Assembly (NCBI RefSeq): GCF_015706575.1
Contig: NW_024037071.1
Coordinates: 9,289,774-9,353,773 of the forward strand
Direction: 5' to 3'
DNA from: Patiria miniata
Taxonomy: Eukaryota; Echinodermata; Asteroidea; Valvatida; Asterinidae
DNA length: 64,000 nt
How positions within the stretch are numbered: the stretch's first letter is position 1; each line of letters opens with the position of its first letter. Shown here in pieces: positions 1-12,215 of this stretch. Position numbers and translations under genes: made by a program. The notes beneath the pieces were generated by a model. It was not told the origin of the DNA and searched no databases. It saw nothing but the letters and a program-made list of their open reading frames with translations.

Positions 1-380
1 ACGTAAAAAAAAAAGAGGGGTTTGAGGTTAGATTTGAATGTACAAATGTAGACAGGGATTTCATTTGGCGTAGTTCAAGTGGGAGATTGTTCCAAAGTTC
101 CGAGGCAGCATGAGCGAAGACCGTTGACCCCACGAGTGATTGGTATGAGGGACAGTCAATTGGTGCAGTTCTCATTAATGGAGATTTCTAGCTGGCTGGT
201 ACAATGGAATGGAATACATGAAGGAGAACCTTGAAGGCAATGCGATTGCCGATCGGTGATGGGGAGCCAGTGAAGAGACTTGAGTATGGGGGTTATGTGG
301 GATCATTATTTTCTCCATCACTCAAGGTAACCAATTTCTCTTGAATTTGTGGATCAGTTGAGCGGAAAGCAGCCTGAATG
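1..380 (+). repeat. Possible interspersed repeat, truncated by window edge
   Basis: This stretch reads like a dispersed animal repeat (phrases such as a 'gagccagtgaag' segment followed by a G-rich run) rather than unique intron sequence. No coding potential is seen. The resemblance is from memory only and the family is not named; it could equally be ordinary intron sequence. Confidence 0.25.
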
Positions 381-1262
381 ATGTTTGCTATCTGAAACTA
401 GGAAAACGAATATACGACTGCAGCGTACGATCAAAATATTCGAAATCACACGATCCAAGTCATGTACCGAAGAGAAAATTTATCGTCGATTTCTGACCTC
501 TGCGGTCGTACTCGGGTACCCGGTTCAGAAGCACACTCCTAGTGTCCTTGTTATGTTGTATTTTGTACAAAGACTGTGCCTTTGTTCATCACATGGTGCA
601 GGATTGTGGATTTTTGGAGACAGTTCCCCAGGATGCAAAAATACCTAGTGGGGGGTTAGGAGGTTAAGTTGTAGATTGGGTAGGATCAGTGGGAATCTAC
701 GTGTATGTGTAAGAATAGTGCAGTGTGTAACAAGTACCAGTTAGAGTGCATCAGTTGCTAGATGTTGATTGACTTGAGTTTCTGTGTACAGTGTAAAGGC
801 GTATATGGGTACTGTAGTCTACACATATGTACGTACGTTGATGCTTGCCCAGCAAGCATAGATCTGCACACTTGTGTGCAGATTCAGCCCCCAGATTTTG
901 GCCCAACAGCAGGTATCTCTCATCGTGCTTTTGGCAAACCAATGACATAATTTACAGGTCAAACCAGCTGATAACTTTTCCTGTAACCAGTAGGGAGCTG
1001 AACAACTGCGTTTGTTAAAACAGCAAAAATTGCAGTTTGCTGTGCCTCTGTCAGGCCACACTGACATTAATGTGTGGAGAGAGTTCAAAACTGAATCTTT
1101 CACCTGTAGTCGCTCTGCGTAGGCCGCCATGTTGCAATAGGGATAGTTGGCAGCTGTTGACCAATCAGCAGCTTTTGACACTGTCCTGTCCAAGATTGTG
1201 TCACACTTTCAAAAGTCAGCTCCGATTGGCTGGTGCGGGGTCATATGTTACAAATTTTGCAT
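381..1262. other. Non-coding stretch upstream of the first visible KCMF1 exon
   Basis: Only short, compositionally unremarkable open frames occur here. I looked for the missing KCMF1 start exon (a short exon beginning Met-Ser-Arg-His-like and ending one base into a codon) in positions 1-2098 and did not find it, so this is probably KCMF1 intron 1. Confidence 0.4.
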
Positions 1263-1685
1263 TTTACCCTAACTCCCTAAGCATTTTTGCTAGGATGCAA
1301 CCTCAATCCTTCAAAATCCTCCAACTGCCTATGTGTAAAAATAGCATACAGCCTCAGTCCTCCACAACCATCCGTTAATTCTTGAATGTGTTCCTTGGAG
1401 GGGTGACCACTGCCTCAATCCTGCAAAATCCTCCAGCAATCACTGTCAGTATGTTGAGGCAGAGCCAGTGACATCCTGGAGCAGTGCGGAGGATTTGAAG
1501 TACCGGTATTAATCTAGGCCTAATGTATGCATGGTTGAGCATAATCTACACAAGATCCGGCCTACATAAGACCCTGACACAGTGCATCCTCCAAAATCAG
1601 CCACACATTTTGCCATATAACCTCAATCCTTCAAAATCCTCCATTTTGCAAAGAGGATTTTGGAGGATTAGGGAAGGTTAGGCTT
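1263..1685 (+). mobile_element. MITE of the 'CCTCCAAAATCCTCC' family (degenerate copy)
   Basis: It starts with a CCCTAACTCCCTAAG end and closes near GGGAAGGTTAGG. The short motif CAATCCT(C/G)CAAAATCCTCC recurs several times inside, in both orientations. The layout matches the better-preserved copies at 9485-9836, 47246-48054 and 61763-62195. The TTAA target duplication is not clean in this copy. Confidence 0.55.
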
Positions 1686-2098
1686 GAGGATACAACGTTT
1701 GTTGCAGAGTTTATGGGCTCCTTCAAACAGATGATACTCAAACTAGCAGGATGTGTGTATACATGGAATGTTTGGAAATAATTTATTATCATATCCCAAC
1801 CGTAAATGTTCAGGGGTATGGACAAATTGCACGACCTCTTAGTTCAAGATTTATGGAGGTAAAATTTTTGTGCAATGGAGGGCATCTAACACAGTTTTCT
1901 GGCTGGCCCTGTTCTACACAGAGCCATCATAAAAATGAGTCTTGAAAACAGGTTGTGCCAAGCATTTACGTAACAAGTATTCTTTGTTGTCTTCTCATGT
2001 TTTCTGTTCCTTTCTATGGTTGTTTATGAAAATAAAATCTTCCAGAATTCTTTTAAATAAACTCTTGACTGTACTTGTCTCTCATTTTCCCTCGCCAG

Positions 2099-5000
2099 CT
2101 GTCAGTTGCGATTCCTGCCTAAAGGGTAACTTCAGGGGGCGCCGATACAAGTGTCTTATTTGCTACGACTACGACCTGTGCGCGGTGTGCTATGAGAACG
2201 GCGCCACCACCACACGCCACACAGCGGAACACCCCATGCAGTGCATTCTAACACGTTCAGATTTTGGTAAGGAAAACATACACATCAATTTTCTTCAATA
2301 TTCCAAGTAATTCTTCCAAATCTGCCTAAAGTGCGTCAGTGTCCCATATGCCACAGGCCCGAAGGCCGATTGGCATATATGGAACGAAGACGCACTACGA
2401 GTACTAGTGGGATAGGAAATTTATCTTCAAGCAAACTTGATGTAGAGTAAAGATGGAAAGCGCAAGCTTTTGGAACTTTCCAGAAGTTATCCTATTACAT
2501 GTGCGTGCAGCAGGAATAGCGCACATCTTAAAATAGCCTTATAGGCCAAGTGCAGCATAGACCGTGCTGTAGTGGATAATATGTGACCTGTTCTGTCAAA
2601 AAGCAGACGCTTCTGGGCAGAGGTTGAAATTGAGATAGGGCCAAAAAACGCTGTGGGGGTCATTTTTATCGATTTTCAAATTTTTGCATATTTGTAATCC
2701 TGAACATGTCTAAAATATAAATGTCTAAAATATATTATAAAAGTTTGAAACCCTAATTTGAACTCTACATATACTATTTTTGATGATTTTGATAATGTAT
2801 ATCAGTTAAAGAAATAACTGTTTTGTGACGTTCGTGGCCATTTTCTCCGTTTTCTACTTTTCGACACAATGAACTTCAAAATAGCATAACTCTGCCCAGG
2901 AATGACCGGTTTCAAAAATTAAACCACCTATTAAAAGGAAAAAGAACATATGTTAACAGTATGTAAAAATATCATTTTCGACCTTATGCCCAGATTTTGA
3001 CAGAACAGGCCACATATCACTCTGTTGTTGCCATGGATCGACCGATCAGGATTGAGGATTCAAGTTTGCTGGAAGATCATACCTAAAATTTTCTATACAT
3101 TTCCTTAATTTCTTAAGTTTTCTGACCATAAATAATTTCTTATTAGCTTTAGAGACCATTTCATATACATGGGCATCCCATTTCAAATTTTGTTGGAAGA
3201 TAACTCCCAAGAGTTTAGCCCTTGTAACAAGTTCTTGTTGAGAGTTGGATATACCGCACATCTGGCGGATTTCTCTTGCCAAAGTACGTTTGTAAAGCTT
3301 GACACTTTTACAGGGTTTAATGTCAGCCCATTGTTACAGGCCCAAGTACTCAGACTTTTCAAATCTGTTTGGATTTTGCTTTCACTGACGGAGGATCTAT
3401 TTTCACCAAGGGTGAAGGTCATCAACGTATTTCCAGCATTTGCTGTTAGCTGGGTCAACTGCACTGTTAATACAAGCCAAACAAATCACTGGAACCAGTT
3501 ATGTCCCCTGTGGCATTCCATCAGATAGTGTTTGCCAGTCAGAAAATACTTGTGTGTATTTGACCCTGTGTTTGCATTCCTTTAAAAAATCAACAAGCCA
3601 ATGCACAACAGCAGGCGAAACCCCAGGTCCAGAAGTCTTAATAATACTGTATTTTAAATTCATGATTTATATCATACAGAAGTTGAGACCTGATTCTGTT
3701 TACCGTAATTCTCCAACAGATTTATACTATGGAGGGGAGGCAATCACACTAGAGCAGCCACAGTCCTTCACTTGCCCATATTGTGGCAAAATGGGCTTTA
3801 CGGAGTCCACACTACAAGAGCACGTCACGTCCGAACACTCGGACTCCTCACTAGAAGTGGTAAGTTTAAGTTCGAGTTTACAACACCAAATCCTCATGAC
3901 GCTCCCCTGCATAGGCCATGCCACAAAGGAGGCGCTTAAGATAAAATACCTTGCCTGTGGTCAGAATCTGCACTTTGAACTTGTAGTGAGCTTACAGTGA
4001 GTGATGGGCTGTGTCACGGCTACAGGTATTCACACATCAGCCAATTTCACCTTGGACTGATACATGCGCACTGTGCACAAGTAACCTCGTAGAGGTTGAA
4101 CACTGCTGTCACTGCAAGACACTTCCTAGCTATACAGTGACTTTACGGTTTAATAATACAGAATGTCAAAAAAAAAGTGTCCGTCTGACTGTTTTTAAAA
4201 TAACCACAAAATCATGTGGTCACTTTTGAAAAGGTTTGGTTGTGCTGATACTCCTAAGCCTTGGCCTCAACCCCTACGAGTTTCATTTAATTTCAGTCAC
4301 GCATCACTGCACAATTGTCAATTGTTCACAACAACATTTTTGGGCACTGTGACCAGGTTCCTTGCCTTAATCAATTTCAGTGCTGTTTTATGTAATCTGT
4401 GTAAAATCCTGCGTATTGTGAAGAAAAAAAACCCAGGCTGATGTGGTTTGGGATTGGAATCATTTGCCCTTGAGCATTCAACTGAGGTCTTGCCATGATG
4501 ACTGATAGCCAGGCAAATGATTCCAAACCCACTTGGAAGCCCTTTTCACAACATGAAGGATTTCATTGTTGCCAAAGATGCAATGTTTTTATCAAATTCA
4601 AAGTCATCTTTTGATCTTTGATGAGTGTTTTGAATCTCCTGTGCACCCTTTGATAGCAGGGATTGTCATGTACTCCTTTTTTTTTTACTCTTTCTCTGTG
4701 AAGGTGTGTCCAGTCTGTGCAGCGTCGATAGGCGGAGATCCCAACCATGTTACAGATGACTTTGCCGCTCATCTAACATTGGAACACAGATCCCCTAGAG
4801 ATCTGATATCCTTTTTGTTATTGTTAATTTTCATTATCATCAACAATTTTGCCACTCCTGTTGATTTAATTAATAAGTTATTGTTCCCTCTCTGGCTGGC
4901 AAATTCCACAAAGCCATCCCAGTAGTCAAAATCAATCAAGTGACCAGTGTTGTAGTCGAGGCCACAACCTCCGAGGCCAAGGCCGAGGCCACAACCTCCG

Positions 5001-8000
5001 AGGCCAAGGCCAAGGCCGAGGCCACAACCGCGAGGCCAAGGCCAAGGCCGAGGCCACCGCCTCCGAGGCCAAGGCCGAGGCCGAGGCCAGCTATCAAAAC
5101 ACGTAATAAAATATAAATCACTAAAACAAGGCTAAGATTATGTTGGAGTTTTAACATCTTTTCAGTTGAATTCACTGAGTTTTGGAGTGCCTGGCTTACA
5201 AATTTACAGCTTGCAATGGGTTTCCTCTTGTAGGGAGTCCGGCGAATTAAATTTTTTAAAGAAAGAAATCTCAAGTTTTGTATCACTGAAAGCAAATTAC
5301 ACAACAAATCAATGGCGTTTGAATCAGTCTCATAGGTGTTTGCCCTTTGGAGATACAACAATTTAAATGGCCAACTTTGAGTTTCTATTCTGTAAGATTT
5401 ACATCGGTTACTTTTAGCATGTCTTATAAATCTTATTTTAAAAACCTATCAAAATGCTTAATATCATAGGAATCCCCATTAAATAAACAACAACTTGATT
5501 TTTGAGTCAGGTTTTTACCACTTATTACCAAAAAGTTACGACCCCCCCCCCCCCCGACTTTCGCACTGTCCAGGCGCGCGCCCGAGCAAACACCGCGATG
5601 CGACCAGACAATGCCAGATGGCCCGCCGTTACGCACGGGCAAAGCATAGTTCCAATCCAGCTCGTACAACGGATAAGTGTCCACGCATTATCACCGTTAA
5701 TACCGCGGTACCAGACAAAGTCTGGCAATGGCCAATCCCGCTCCAAGTAACACGGAACATGCGTGCATGATATCACTCACTCAGTTCATCAAAGTGACCA
5801 TGAATTCTCGGATCATCCGATTTGAATCCAATGGCTTCGAAGAATTTTAAGATCATGGCAAGAGGTAGGGATTCCAGAGGTTTTGGCCTTATATCTGTAA
5901 CCACGCAAAATTAGTCAATTTCAAACCGTGCTTATGCATGTAATAAGTATCAACATGGCTCTAAAAATACAAAAACGTATCCTGGTACCACGAGGAATAC
6001 TGACTCCTATTATTAAAACATTCATTCAGAACTTTGCATTCATTTGGATGGAAAAACGAATTCTGAAATCGCGCTTTCCATATTGACCATTTGCGCCACA
6101 CATTACCGTGTGAGCCGGAACTTTCATTGAAATTGCCGTTTAAAAATAAAATCTACTTGATAAATCGTAATTGTTTTTATCATATCTTTATGGGGAAAAA
6201 ATGGTACGGACTTCTACACACGATCGTACCCAGAAAGTTCAGACTTTTACTGAAACAGTGGCCTATAAAAAGAAATGATTAAGCTTGCCGCACCTTGCCG
6301 CAAATTATTTTTAAAGGTCGGGGTACAGAGGCGAAACGAGAAAATGTTGTACAACACTGCGATCAGACTAGTCTACTACCACATGTTATTGTACGCAAAT
6401 GGGAATGGTGCTAGACTTATGTAGTCTGGCACGCGGTAACAGTTATAATGCTTGCACGCACTTGGAAAGCCGAAGCGCAGGCTAGGCGAAGATGCTACGT
6501 ACGTGAGTACGTATAATGCAACCATTTCCAGTTCATTCGTGCGTATACATTGTATGCGTTCGTTTCACGGAACCCACTGCGGCAGAATCTGGAGGGTTTG
6601 ATACGGTAAACAAATAAAATTAATTAGAATAGAAAACACATCAAAATAGGCGGCCTCGAGCCGGCCTCGACCAATTCGCCGAGGCCGGAAGGCTCCGAGG
6701 CCAAGGCCGAGGCATTGCACCTCCGAGGCCAAGGCCGAGGCCGAGGCCATGAAAATCGGCCTCGAGGCCGGCCTCGAGGCCGAGGCCGGCCTCGAGACCT
6801 CCAACACTGCAAGTGACCTTTTTGAACAGTTGAGTTCTCCCTGTCTGTGACTGTTTATGTAACATGATACAGCTGTGCATCGACTGTAGGCGATTGATAA
6901 GCCTCCCATGCCAACCAGTTATCTGTTTTGGTCTGTTGAAAGAATTTGACTACATGTACCTGTAGTAGTCACTGTGCTTAAGCCTGCTGCACACTTTTCC
7001 GATTTTACTGGTTTACCGGATCATCGGGCTATCAGACATAGAGATCCGAGAGGTGTGCGCTGAAAAATTGGACCGATCTGACTGCACAGGGGGCGACCGG
7101 ATGAAATCAAACATGTCTGATATTTCCGCATCCGATTTCATTAGATCCGATGTCACCAGAAAGGTGTGCGGGCAGCGCTCTGATTTCTGACATGATTCAG
7201 AATTGACAGCTGCCATTTTGTCATCACCTGACTGGTCATCATGTGACTGGTCATCATGTGACCGATTATAGGACTGAATCGGGCATGTGTGGCAGTAACG
7301 TTGCGGTCTCCTCAACGGTGAAAAGAACCGTACCTTTGATCCGTTGAACCGCTAAAATGGAAACGGTGTGCAGCGGGCTTTACTCACCAGAAGTATGATC
7401 CGACTGTTGGTGACTAGCTTATAAATTGCCTGTGTAAGGCATGAAAGTGGAACGGACTTGATCGTTTGATCGTCTGTGACCGTTCAGACATCAGGAGGGT
7501 TAAACTGAAAATCCAACTCTACGTTTCAGAAGAGTCGGTTCTGAGTACGGAATTGACGACATGCCCATTTCATGCTCACGGTTTAAAATTGAACATCTGT
7601 GGAAACTCTACTCAGATTTTGAATTCCTCATGTTTGTGACCCTTTCAAATCCATGTCTGTTTCCTTAACTGTCAAGTTGCCCTCCACGATGAGACAGGTA
7701 ATGTCAGACACCTTCGTAGAATGTTCCACCCTGGTCGCGGTATTGGCCAGCGGACGAGGAGACCCAACATGCACTTCAGCGGCGGCAGCGGCCTGTCGTC
7801 GGGCCAGAGCTCCAGCTCACCCAGTAGTAGGGAGACCATGGATCCCATTGCCGGTGAGTGACGGGGCACTGGAAAGTGTTGCAGTTGAGTCTGGGCGCCA
7901 GGCGATAACATTTCCTCAAAAATGGATTTGATTCAAACTCCGTGCACGTCAAACAAAATAATGGGGAAAAAATGGAAATTCAGAAATTGACTTAAGCCCT

Positions 8001-10818
8001 GCAGCCAATTTCATGAAATAGTGCGTGACTTGCGCTATGCGACAGACAAATTTACTGCGCAGCTGCGCAATAAAGTTACGGTCTTTTTCAAGAAACTTGG
8101 CATAGCTGGGCAACGTTTTAAATAAGCTAAACATCTTGGATGAGGATAATAACATATCCAGACGATAGTACCTGAACTTAATGCACTTAACAATATTTGA
8201 GGTTCTCAGTAATTTTGCTTACACACTAAGTCATGTGGGAATACAAAAAGGAATTATGCAGAAAAAGAGTTGTATTTTCAGGGATATTTTAGAAGGACAT
8301 AAATATAAAGAGCCTTTTGTTTTTGTCCCAAACTCATCTTAAGTTTGTCTCAATTTACTAGGTCAAAACTGTATCTCATTTTCAAATTTGGGGACTAAAT
8401 TCCTTTTTTTTTTCATCTTCAAATGATAAGTTTTGAAGAATTGGTTAAAGACTTTGTCAGTGCTATCGTTATGTTGCCAAAATTAATACACACGTGTTGA
8501 ACAAGTCCGTTTCTAACATTTTTATATTTGCAGAATTGCTGTCTCAGCTATCAGGAACACGGCGCGTAGCGGGTCACTCCTCCACAGCCTCACAGCTGCA
8601 GCAGCTACAAATCATGCAGCTGCAGCTAGAGAGACAACAGCAACAGCAGCAGAGCCAGCAAGGCACAGCAAGGCAGCAGGTATGTACAATCACCATGTGC
8701 TTGTGCTTAAACAGAGCATATGGTCTTTCTACGTTTTTCTGTTTACAAGTCTTATTTGTAAACACAAAAATGAAGAAAGTATGAACAAAATATCCAAAAA
8801 TTAAAATTTCAAGTCAGTCTTGATTTAAGATTTCAAACTTTGCAAGTAGACTAAACAGAAAAATCTTGTATTGTTTTCATTTTAATTACTTCGAGTCAAA
8901 TGACGATATCATCGTGATGTCTCATTGCATTTGTCTCATACCAGCTTGAACCTAAAGTTAGTTACAACTGGGCAATTCCAGCGTGGAATATGGCATGTCT
9001 GTGACAGAGCTTTTAAGAGCTCACTGCATAAACCTGAAAATGTATTTTTCAAATCAAGGAGATAACAGACGAGGAGTTTTGGATCATTTCTCAGAATTAG
9101 ATATCATTGTATTAATTGCCAGTGTCACGGACATGACACTTCTTTTCAAAGCGATGGAAATGCTCAACTGTATAGTTGAATTCCTTGACAGATATATCAT
9201 CTAATTCTGTCCACATTTTACATCATTATTTACTTACATTTCTTTGATTTTTCCCTTTATTTCCGGTGCTTAGGTTGAAAGGTTAGCAGTACCAAGGCGG
9301 CAAGCGACTGCCGCAGCAGCAGCGTCTGCAGCAGCCGCAGCATCCAGTAACAGTAATCCGGGCCACGGCGCCTCATTGTCTTCATTAGGCGGAGCCGAAA
9401 GTGCAACCGTCTCCTCGGCATCACAAAAAGACTCCCAATTTCTCTTATCCAGGTCAGCACACTGGTCACAGTAGTATCGTTGCTTTAACCCTAAACCCCT
9501 AGGCCCTTTTTGCTATGAATTATCTTCAATCCTTCAAAATCCTCCAAGATTTTGCACTTATGTTCAAATGAGGGATACCCACTGCCTCAATCCTTCAAAA
9601 GCCTCCAACAGCCCTGCCTCTCAAAAATGCATTCAGCCGCAATCCTCCAAAATCCTCCTCTTCTTCAAACACCAGTTAGCCTCAATCCTCCAAAATCAAC
9701 TGACAATGAATGTCCATGTGCCCTCAGTTCTCCACAATCCTCCAAAATTGTATGTTGCATTCAGCCTCAATCCTCCAGAATCCTCCAAAATCGGACAGAG
9801 GACTTTGGAGGATTGAGGATGGTTAAAGTTAATGTGTTCATGCAATGAAATTTTCTTAGGAACATATTCTGTGCAACATTTTCCTCTGAATTGTATGAAA
9901 ACTATTTGACAACCCTTTTAGGTTAATTTTATTGTAAAGTGCACTTCTTTAGACATTCAAAATATTTCATGCTTTTCAGGACAACTGAGGGGGCTGTTGT
10001 TGTGATGTCATTTAAGGAAGACACTGTTCAGTTTAGGGGTTTTATGTTCCAATTGTGAACCCAAAAATGTGCCCATTAAAAACATGTGAGAGAACTTTGC
10101 TCATTGGCTTACTGCCATTGCACTGACACAACAACGAATAAAACATCAACTGAAGAAAACAAATAAGCCCTTGTTTTGTAATTGAATAATTACTTTGTAA
10201 ATCTTGAATGATTTGCAGCCCAACAATAGTCCAGTTCTTGCGCAGTAGTCTGGTTCCTGTAGTACAGGAGATCAGGAACTAGTTTGTCGGGGCCAAAATG
10301 GGCTGCTTGTTATGTTGGGTATGATGGTGTTCATTACAGCGACGACCTACTGTGCGAACTTAATTTATCTCAAAGAGTTGCCCTTTCCCCTCGTTCCAAC
10401 ATATTGACAACATTTTTTGTTGTTAAAAATGCCTGATTCAACTAAATGGTACATTGGCATGATTGATCCCAACAAGCATGACAAGATGGCTCAGTCAACT
10501 TAGAAGTGGACTTTGCAAGAAAGTGCATCTAATCAAGATGACCATCTCAATATCCATTTCCCCTGTAGAATACAAGAGCCAGTCCTATCAGAGACCGAAC
10601 AACAAACGCTAGAGGTAGAAAACGCAGACCGGAGCTTCTTCCTCCAAGATCTCATCCTCTCCACCCTGAATGACGACTACGGCGACGCGGACTCGGAACC
10701 CGAGGACAACGAACCCGTCATAGAGGGTGCTATAGGCGGCACCAGCGAATTCGAACCCCCCGAAACGTTACTGAAGCTAGATTCTTTGAATTTAAGAGAA
10801 CGGGAGGGGCCGGCATAG
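2099..10818 (+). CDS. KCMF1: KCMF1-type E3 ubiquitin ligase (first exon missing)
   Basis: Coding exons: 2099-2266, 3720-3859, 4704-4805, 7688-7853, 8534-8679, 9274-9452, 10569-10818 (stop at 10816). Every junction is phase-consistent and together they give about 383 residues, against 381 for the human protein as I recall it. Domains in order: a ZZ zinc finger (CDSC, CLIC, CAVC plus two His) in the first exon; a C2H2/Di19-type finger (CPYCGKMG...H...H) in the second; a second CxxC...H...H unit ending HLTLEHRSPRDL in the third; an Arg/Ser-rich linker with RRMFHPGRG; Gln- and Ala-rich coiled-coil exons; and a conserved C-terminal SETEQQ...DRSFFLQDLILSTL block before an acidic tail. Family members are RING-less ubiquitin ligases acting in proteasome and autophagy quality control. 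The first exon (1 base into an Ala codon) must lie upstream of 2099, probably outside the window. The third intron is U12-type. Confidence 0.93.
2582..3014. mobile_element. TA-flanked MITE with 20-bp terminal inverted repeats
   Basis: The left end TGTGACCTGTTCTGTCAAAA and the right end (inverted TGTGGCCTGTTCTGTCAAAA) match at 19 of 20 bases. TA dinucleotides flank at 2580-2581 and 3015-3016, as expected for Tc1/mariner-type insertion. A second internal inverted pair (CTGGGCAGAG / CTCTGCCCAG) lies inside. It sits in a KCMF1 intron and has no transposase. Confidence 0.7.
3046..3640 (-). mobile_element. LINE reverse-transcriptase fragment (CR1/L2-like)
   Basis: Read on the minus strand, three frames together give a non-LTR reverse-transcriptase segment: HWLVDFLKECKHRV, then FSDWQTLSDGMPQG, then a KYVDDL active-site box, then SVSESKIQTDLKSLSTW and LLGVIFQQNLKWD followed by SKANKKLFMVRKLKK. 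A one-base shift follows the YVDD box and there is a further disruption after the MPQG motif, so it is inactive. It is a 5'- and 3'-truncated remnant in a KCMF1 intron. Confidence 0.8.
4955..5093. repeat. GAGGCC/AAGGCC subterminal array (left)
   Basis: A hexamer array of GAGGCC and AAGGCC with CACAACCTCC interruptions. It is the left subterminal array of the hAT-like element 4945-6809. Confidence 0.85.
6648..6803. repeat. GAGGCC/GGCCTC subterminal array (right)
   Basis: The right subterminal array of the same element. It contains both GAGGCC and its complement GGCCTC, so it can fold on itself. Confidence 0.85.
6981..7379. mobile_element. TTA-flanked MITE (PIF/Harbinger-like)
   Basis: The ends AGCCTGCTGCACAC and (inverted) AGCCCGCTGCACAC match at 13 of 14 bases and are flanked by TTA on both sides (6978-6980, 7380-7382). 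A 3-bp TTA duplication with a GC-rich terminal repeat is typical of PIF/Harbinger MITEs. The motif GTGTGCGG/GTGTGCGC recurs inside. Confidence 0.65.
9485..9836. mobile_element. TTAA-bounded MITE of the 'CCTCCAAAATCCTCC' family
   Basis: TTAA lies at both boundaries (9485-9488 and 9833-9836). The first ends begin CCCTAAACCCCTAGGCC. Inside, the short CAATCCTCCAAAATCCTCC motif recurs about five times, with one inverted copy near the right end. It sits in the last KCMF1 intron. Confidence 0.7.
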
Positions 10819-11696
10819 CAGCAACCCAAACAAAGGGGGGACGTAGGAAAAAAATCAAGGATTTCTCTCATAGATTAGCTTGTGTATACCAACAAATTTA
10901 TCTGTGTAAATTATATATATATATTAAAAATACACACACACACACGAAAAACTGCTAGTTCCAGAATTTACCCAAATTTGAACTGTTTCTGTCTGCATGT
11001 GTTGTGCAGGGGTGTTTCTTAAATTTAGTGTTGCACATATTGCCTTTTGGAATAATGTGTCAGTGTTTATAATACTTTTAAAGCAAAACAACAAACAAGG
11101 ACAGTCTTGCTTTGCACGCTGTGCAGTGTTTCTTTTTAACAAAAAAAATGAAGTTATGTAAAACAGAGTAAAAGTCCATAGTGTTTCAATTGTCCAGCCT
11201 TAAAACTTTACATGAAAAAAAGTGATGTTCGTTCAAATATTGGCTATGTCATTTATACATGTACTTTGTGGTAACGTCTCTTTTGCACAATTCAGCGCCA
11301 CAGTTCTTTGTGAAACGTAAAGGCCCTCCCATGAATTCCGTTGCGTTTTGTTTTCAGTTGCTTCCCCAAAAAATTTGCAGCCATAATCAAAGGAGTATGT
11401 CAATAACAGGTGTTCAAATATAATTTATAAATGTTTTAAAAGCCCTTAGTTTTTTCACAGGGAGACTTGAAATCTGCCAACTTTTTTTTTTATAATTGGC
11501 AAAAAACAAAATGCTTAACTTATTTCCAATCAGTGTAATTGCATTGCAGGTGCAGTCGGGCTCACCTGCTATCCGGTGACTGCATCATACACACACACGC
11601 ACCACTGATCACTCTCGCCCATTCACGAAACATGCAACATTGCACTACTTCCGGGTTCCATTGGTTCCAGTGCTACACCATGTGCAGTATGCACAG
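10819..11696. other. KCMF1 3' flank and UTR
   Basis: No gene is seen. The stretch presumably holds the KCMF1 3' UTR, with a short (TA)n tract near 10911-10923 and a (CA)n run near 10931-10944. No clear AATAAA signal was found close to the stop; an ATTAAA-like hexamer follows the TA tract at about 10923. Confidence 0.4.
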
Positions 11697-12215
11697 TTAA
11701 AGCTATTGTCCATCATTTGCAGCCATCCGAAAAAGTAACTGGCGTATTATTGTTGAAAAACATACTTGGTTGAAAGATAGTAAGTGGACTAAACTCCCTG
11801 TGAAATTAATCTTTCTGGCAAGCTATCATTTTGAAGTAATCAACGAAAGAATGCCTTTCCAACGGTGCGTCTTAAGACGCACCGTAGGAAAATTTAAATT
11901 AGTAGTTCGTTTTGTTATTCGGCGAAGCGCGCGCAAGCATTGGCACGACGCACACGCGCGCGCGGTTGCTATAATTCGTCGGATCAGTGCGCGACGTCGC
12001 GTATAGCTGCAATTCAAAACAATTCAAAACATAATTCAGTAACTTTTGATTTGAAATTGAGATCCTAGAATGCTGTTTTTCTCGGAATGTACAGCTGAAG
12101 CTGAGCTGAAACTTCATCAGGTTAGGTGTTCAGTATCCTTCATTAGATTTTGAACTCTTTTGTTGCTTCAAACGAACAAAATGCACAAATTACAAATGAT
12201 GGACTATATCTTTAA
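11697..12215. mobile_element. TTAA-bounded MITE, 'TTAAAGCTATAGTCC' family, copy 1
   Basis: The left end TTAAAGCTATTGTCCATCAT and the inverted right end TTAAAGATATAGTCCATCAT are near-identical. The interior has a CpG-rich block (CGCGCGC runs near 11928-12005). A second copy is at 55059-55577 and matches over the whole length with scattered differences. Confidence 0.8.

Larger units (their letters stand above)
4945..6809. mobile_element. hAT-like non-autonomous element with GAGGCC arrays at both ends
   Basis: An exact 8-bp duplication CAAGTGAC flanks the element (4937-4944 and 6810-6817), the hAT hallmark. Both ends start CAGTGTTG and continue into a CGAGGCC stretch. Just inside each end is an array of GAGGCC/AAGGCC hexamers (4955-5093 and 6648-6803). 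The interior (about 1.5 kb) has only short open frames and I see no transposase. It lies inside the U12 intron of KCMF1. Confidence 0.85.
4806..7687 (+). other. KCMF1: U12-type AT-AC intron of KCMF1
   Basis: Exon 3 ends with Arg-Asp-Leu at 4805 and no GT donor is nearby. The intron begins ATATCCTTTTTG, the classical U12 AT-AC donor. It ends CCTCCAC at 7687, straight before GAT GAG (Asp-Glu), which continues the conserved RDL-DE protein sequence in phase. A TTCCTTAAC branch-site match lies at 7661-7669, about 19 bases before the 3' end. All three U12 signals agree, so this intron should need the minor spliceosome. It carries two transposons (4945-6809 and 6981-7379). Confidence 0.9.
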
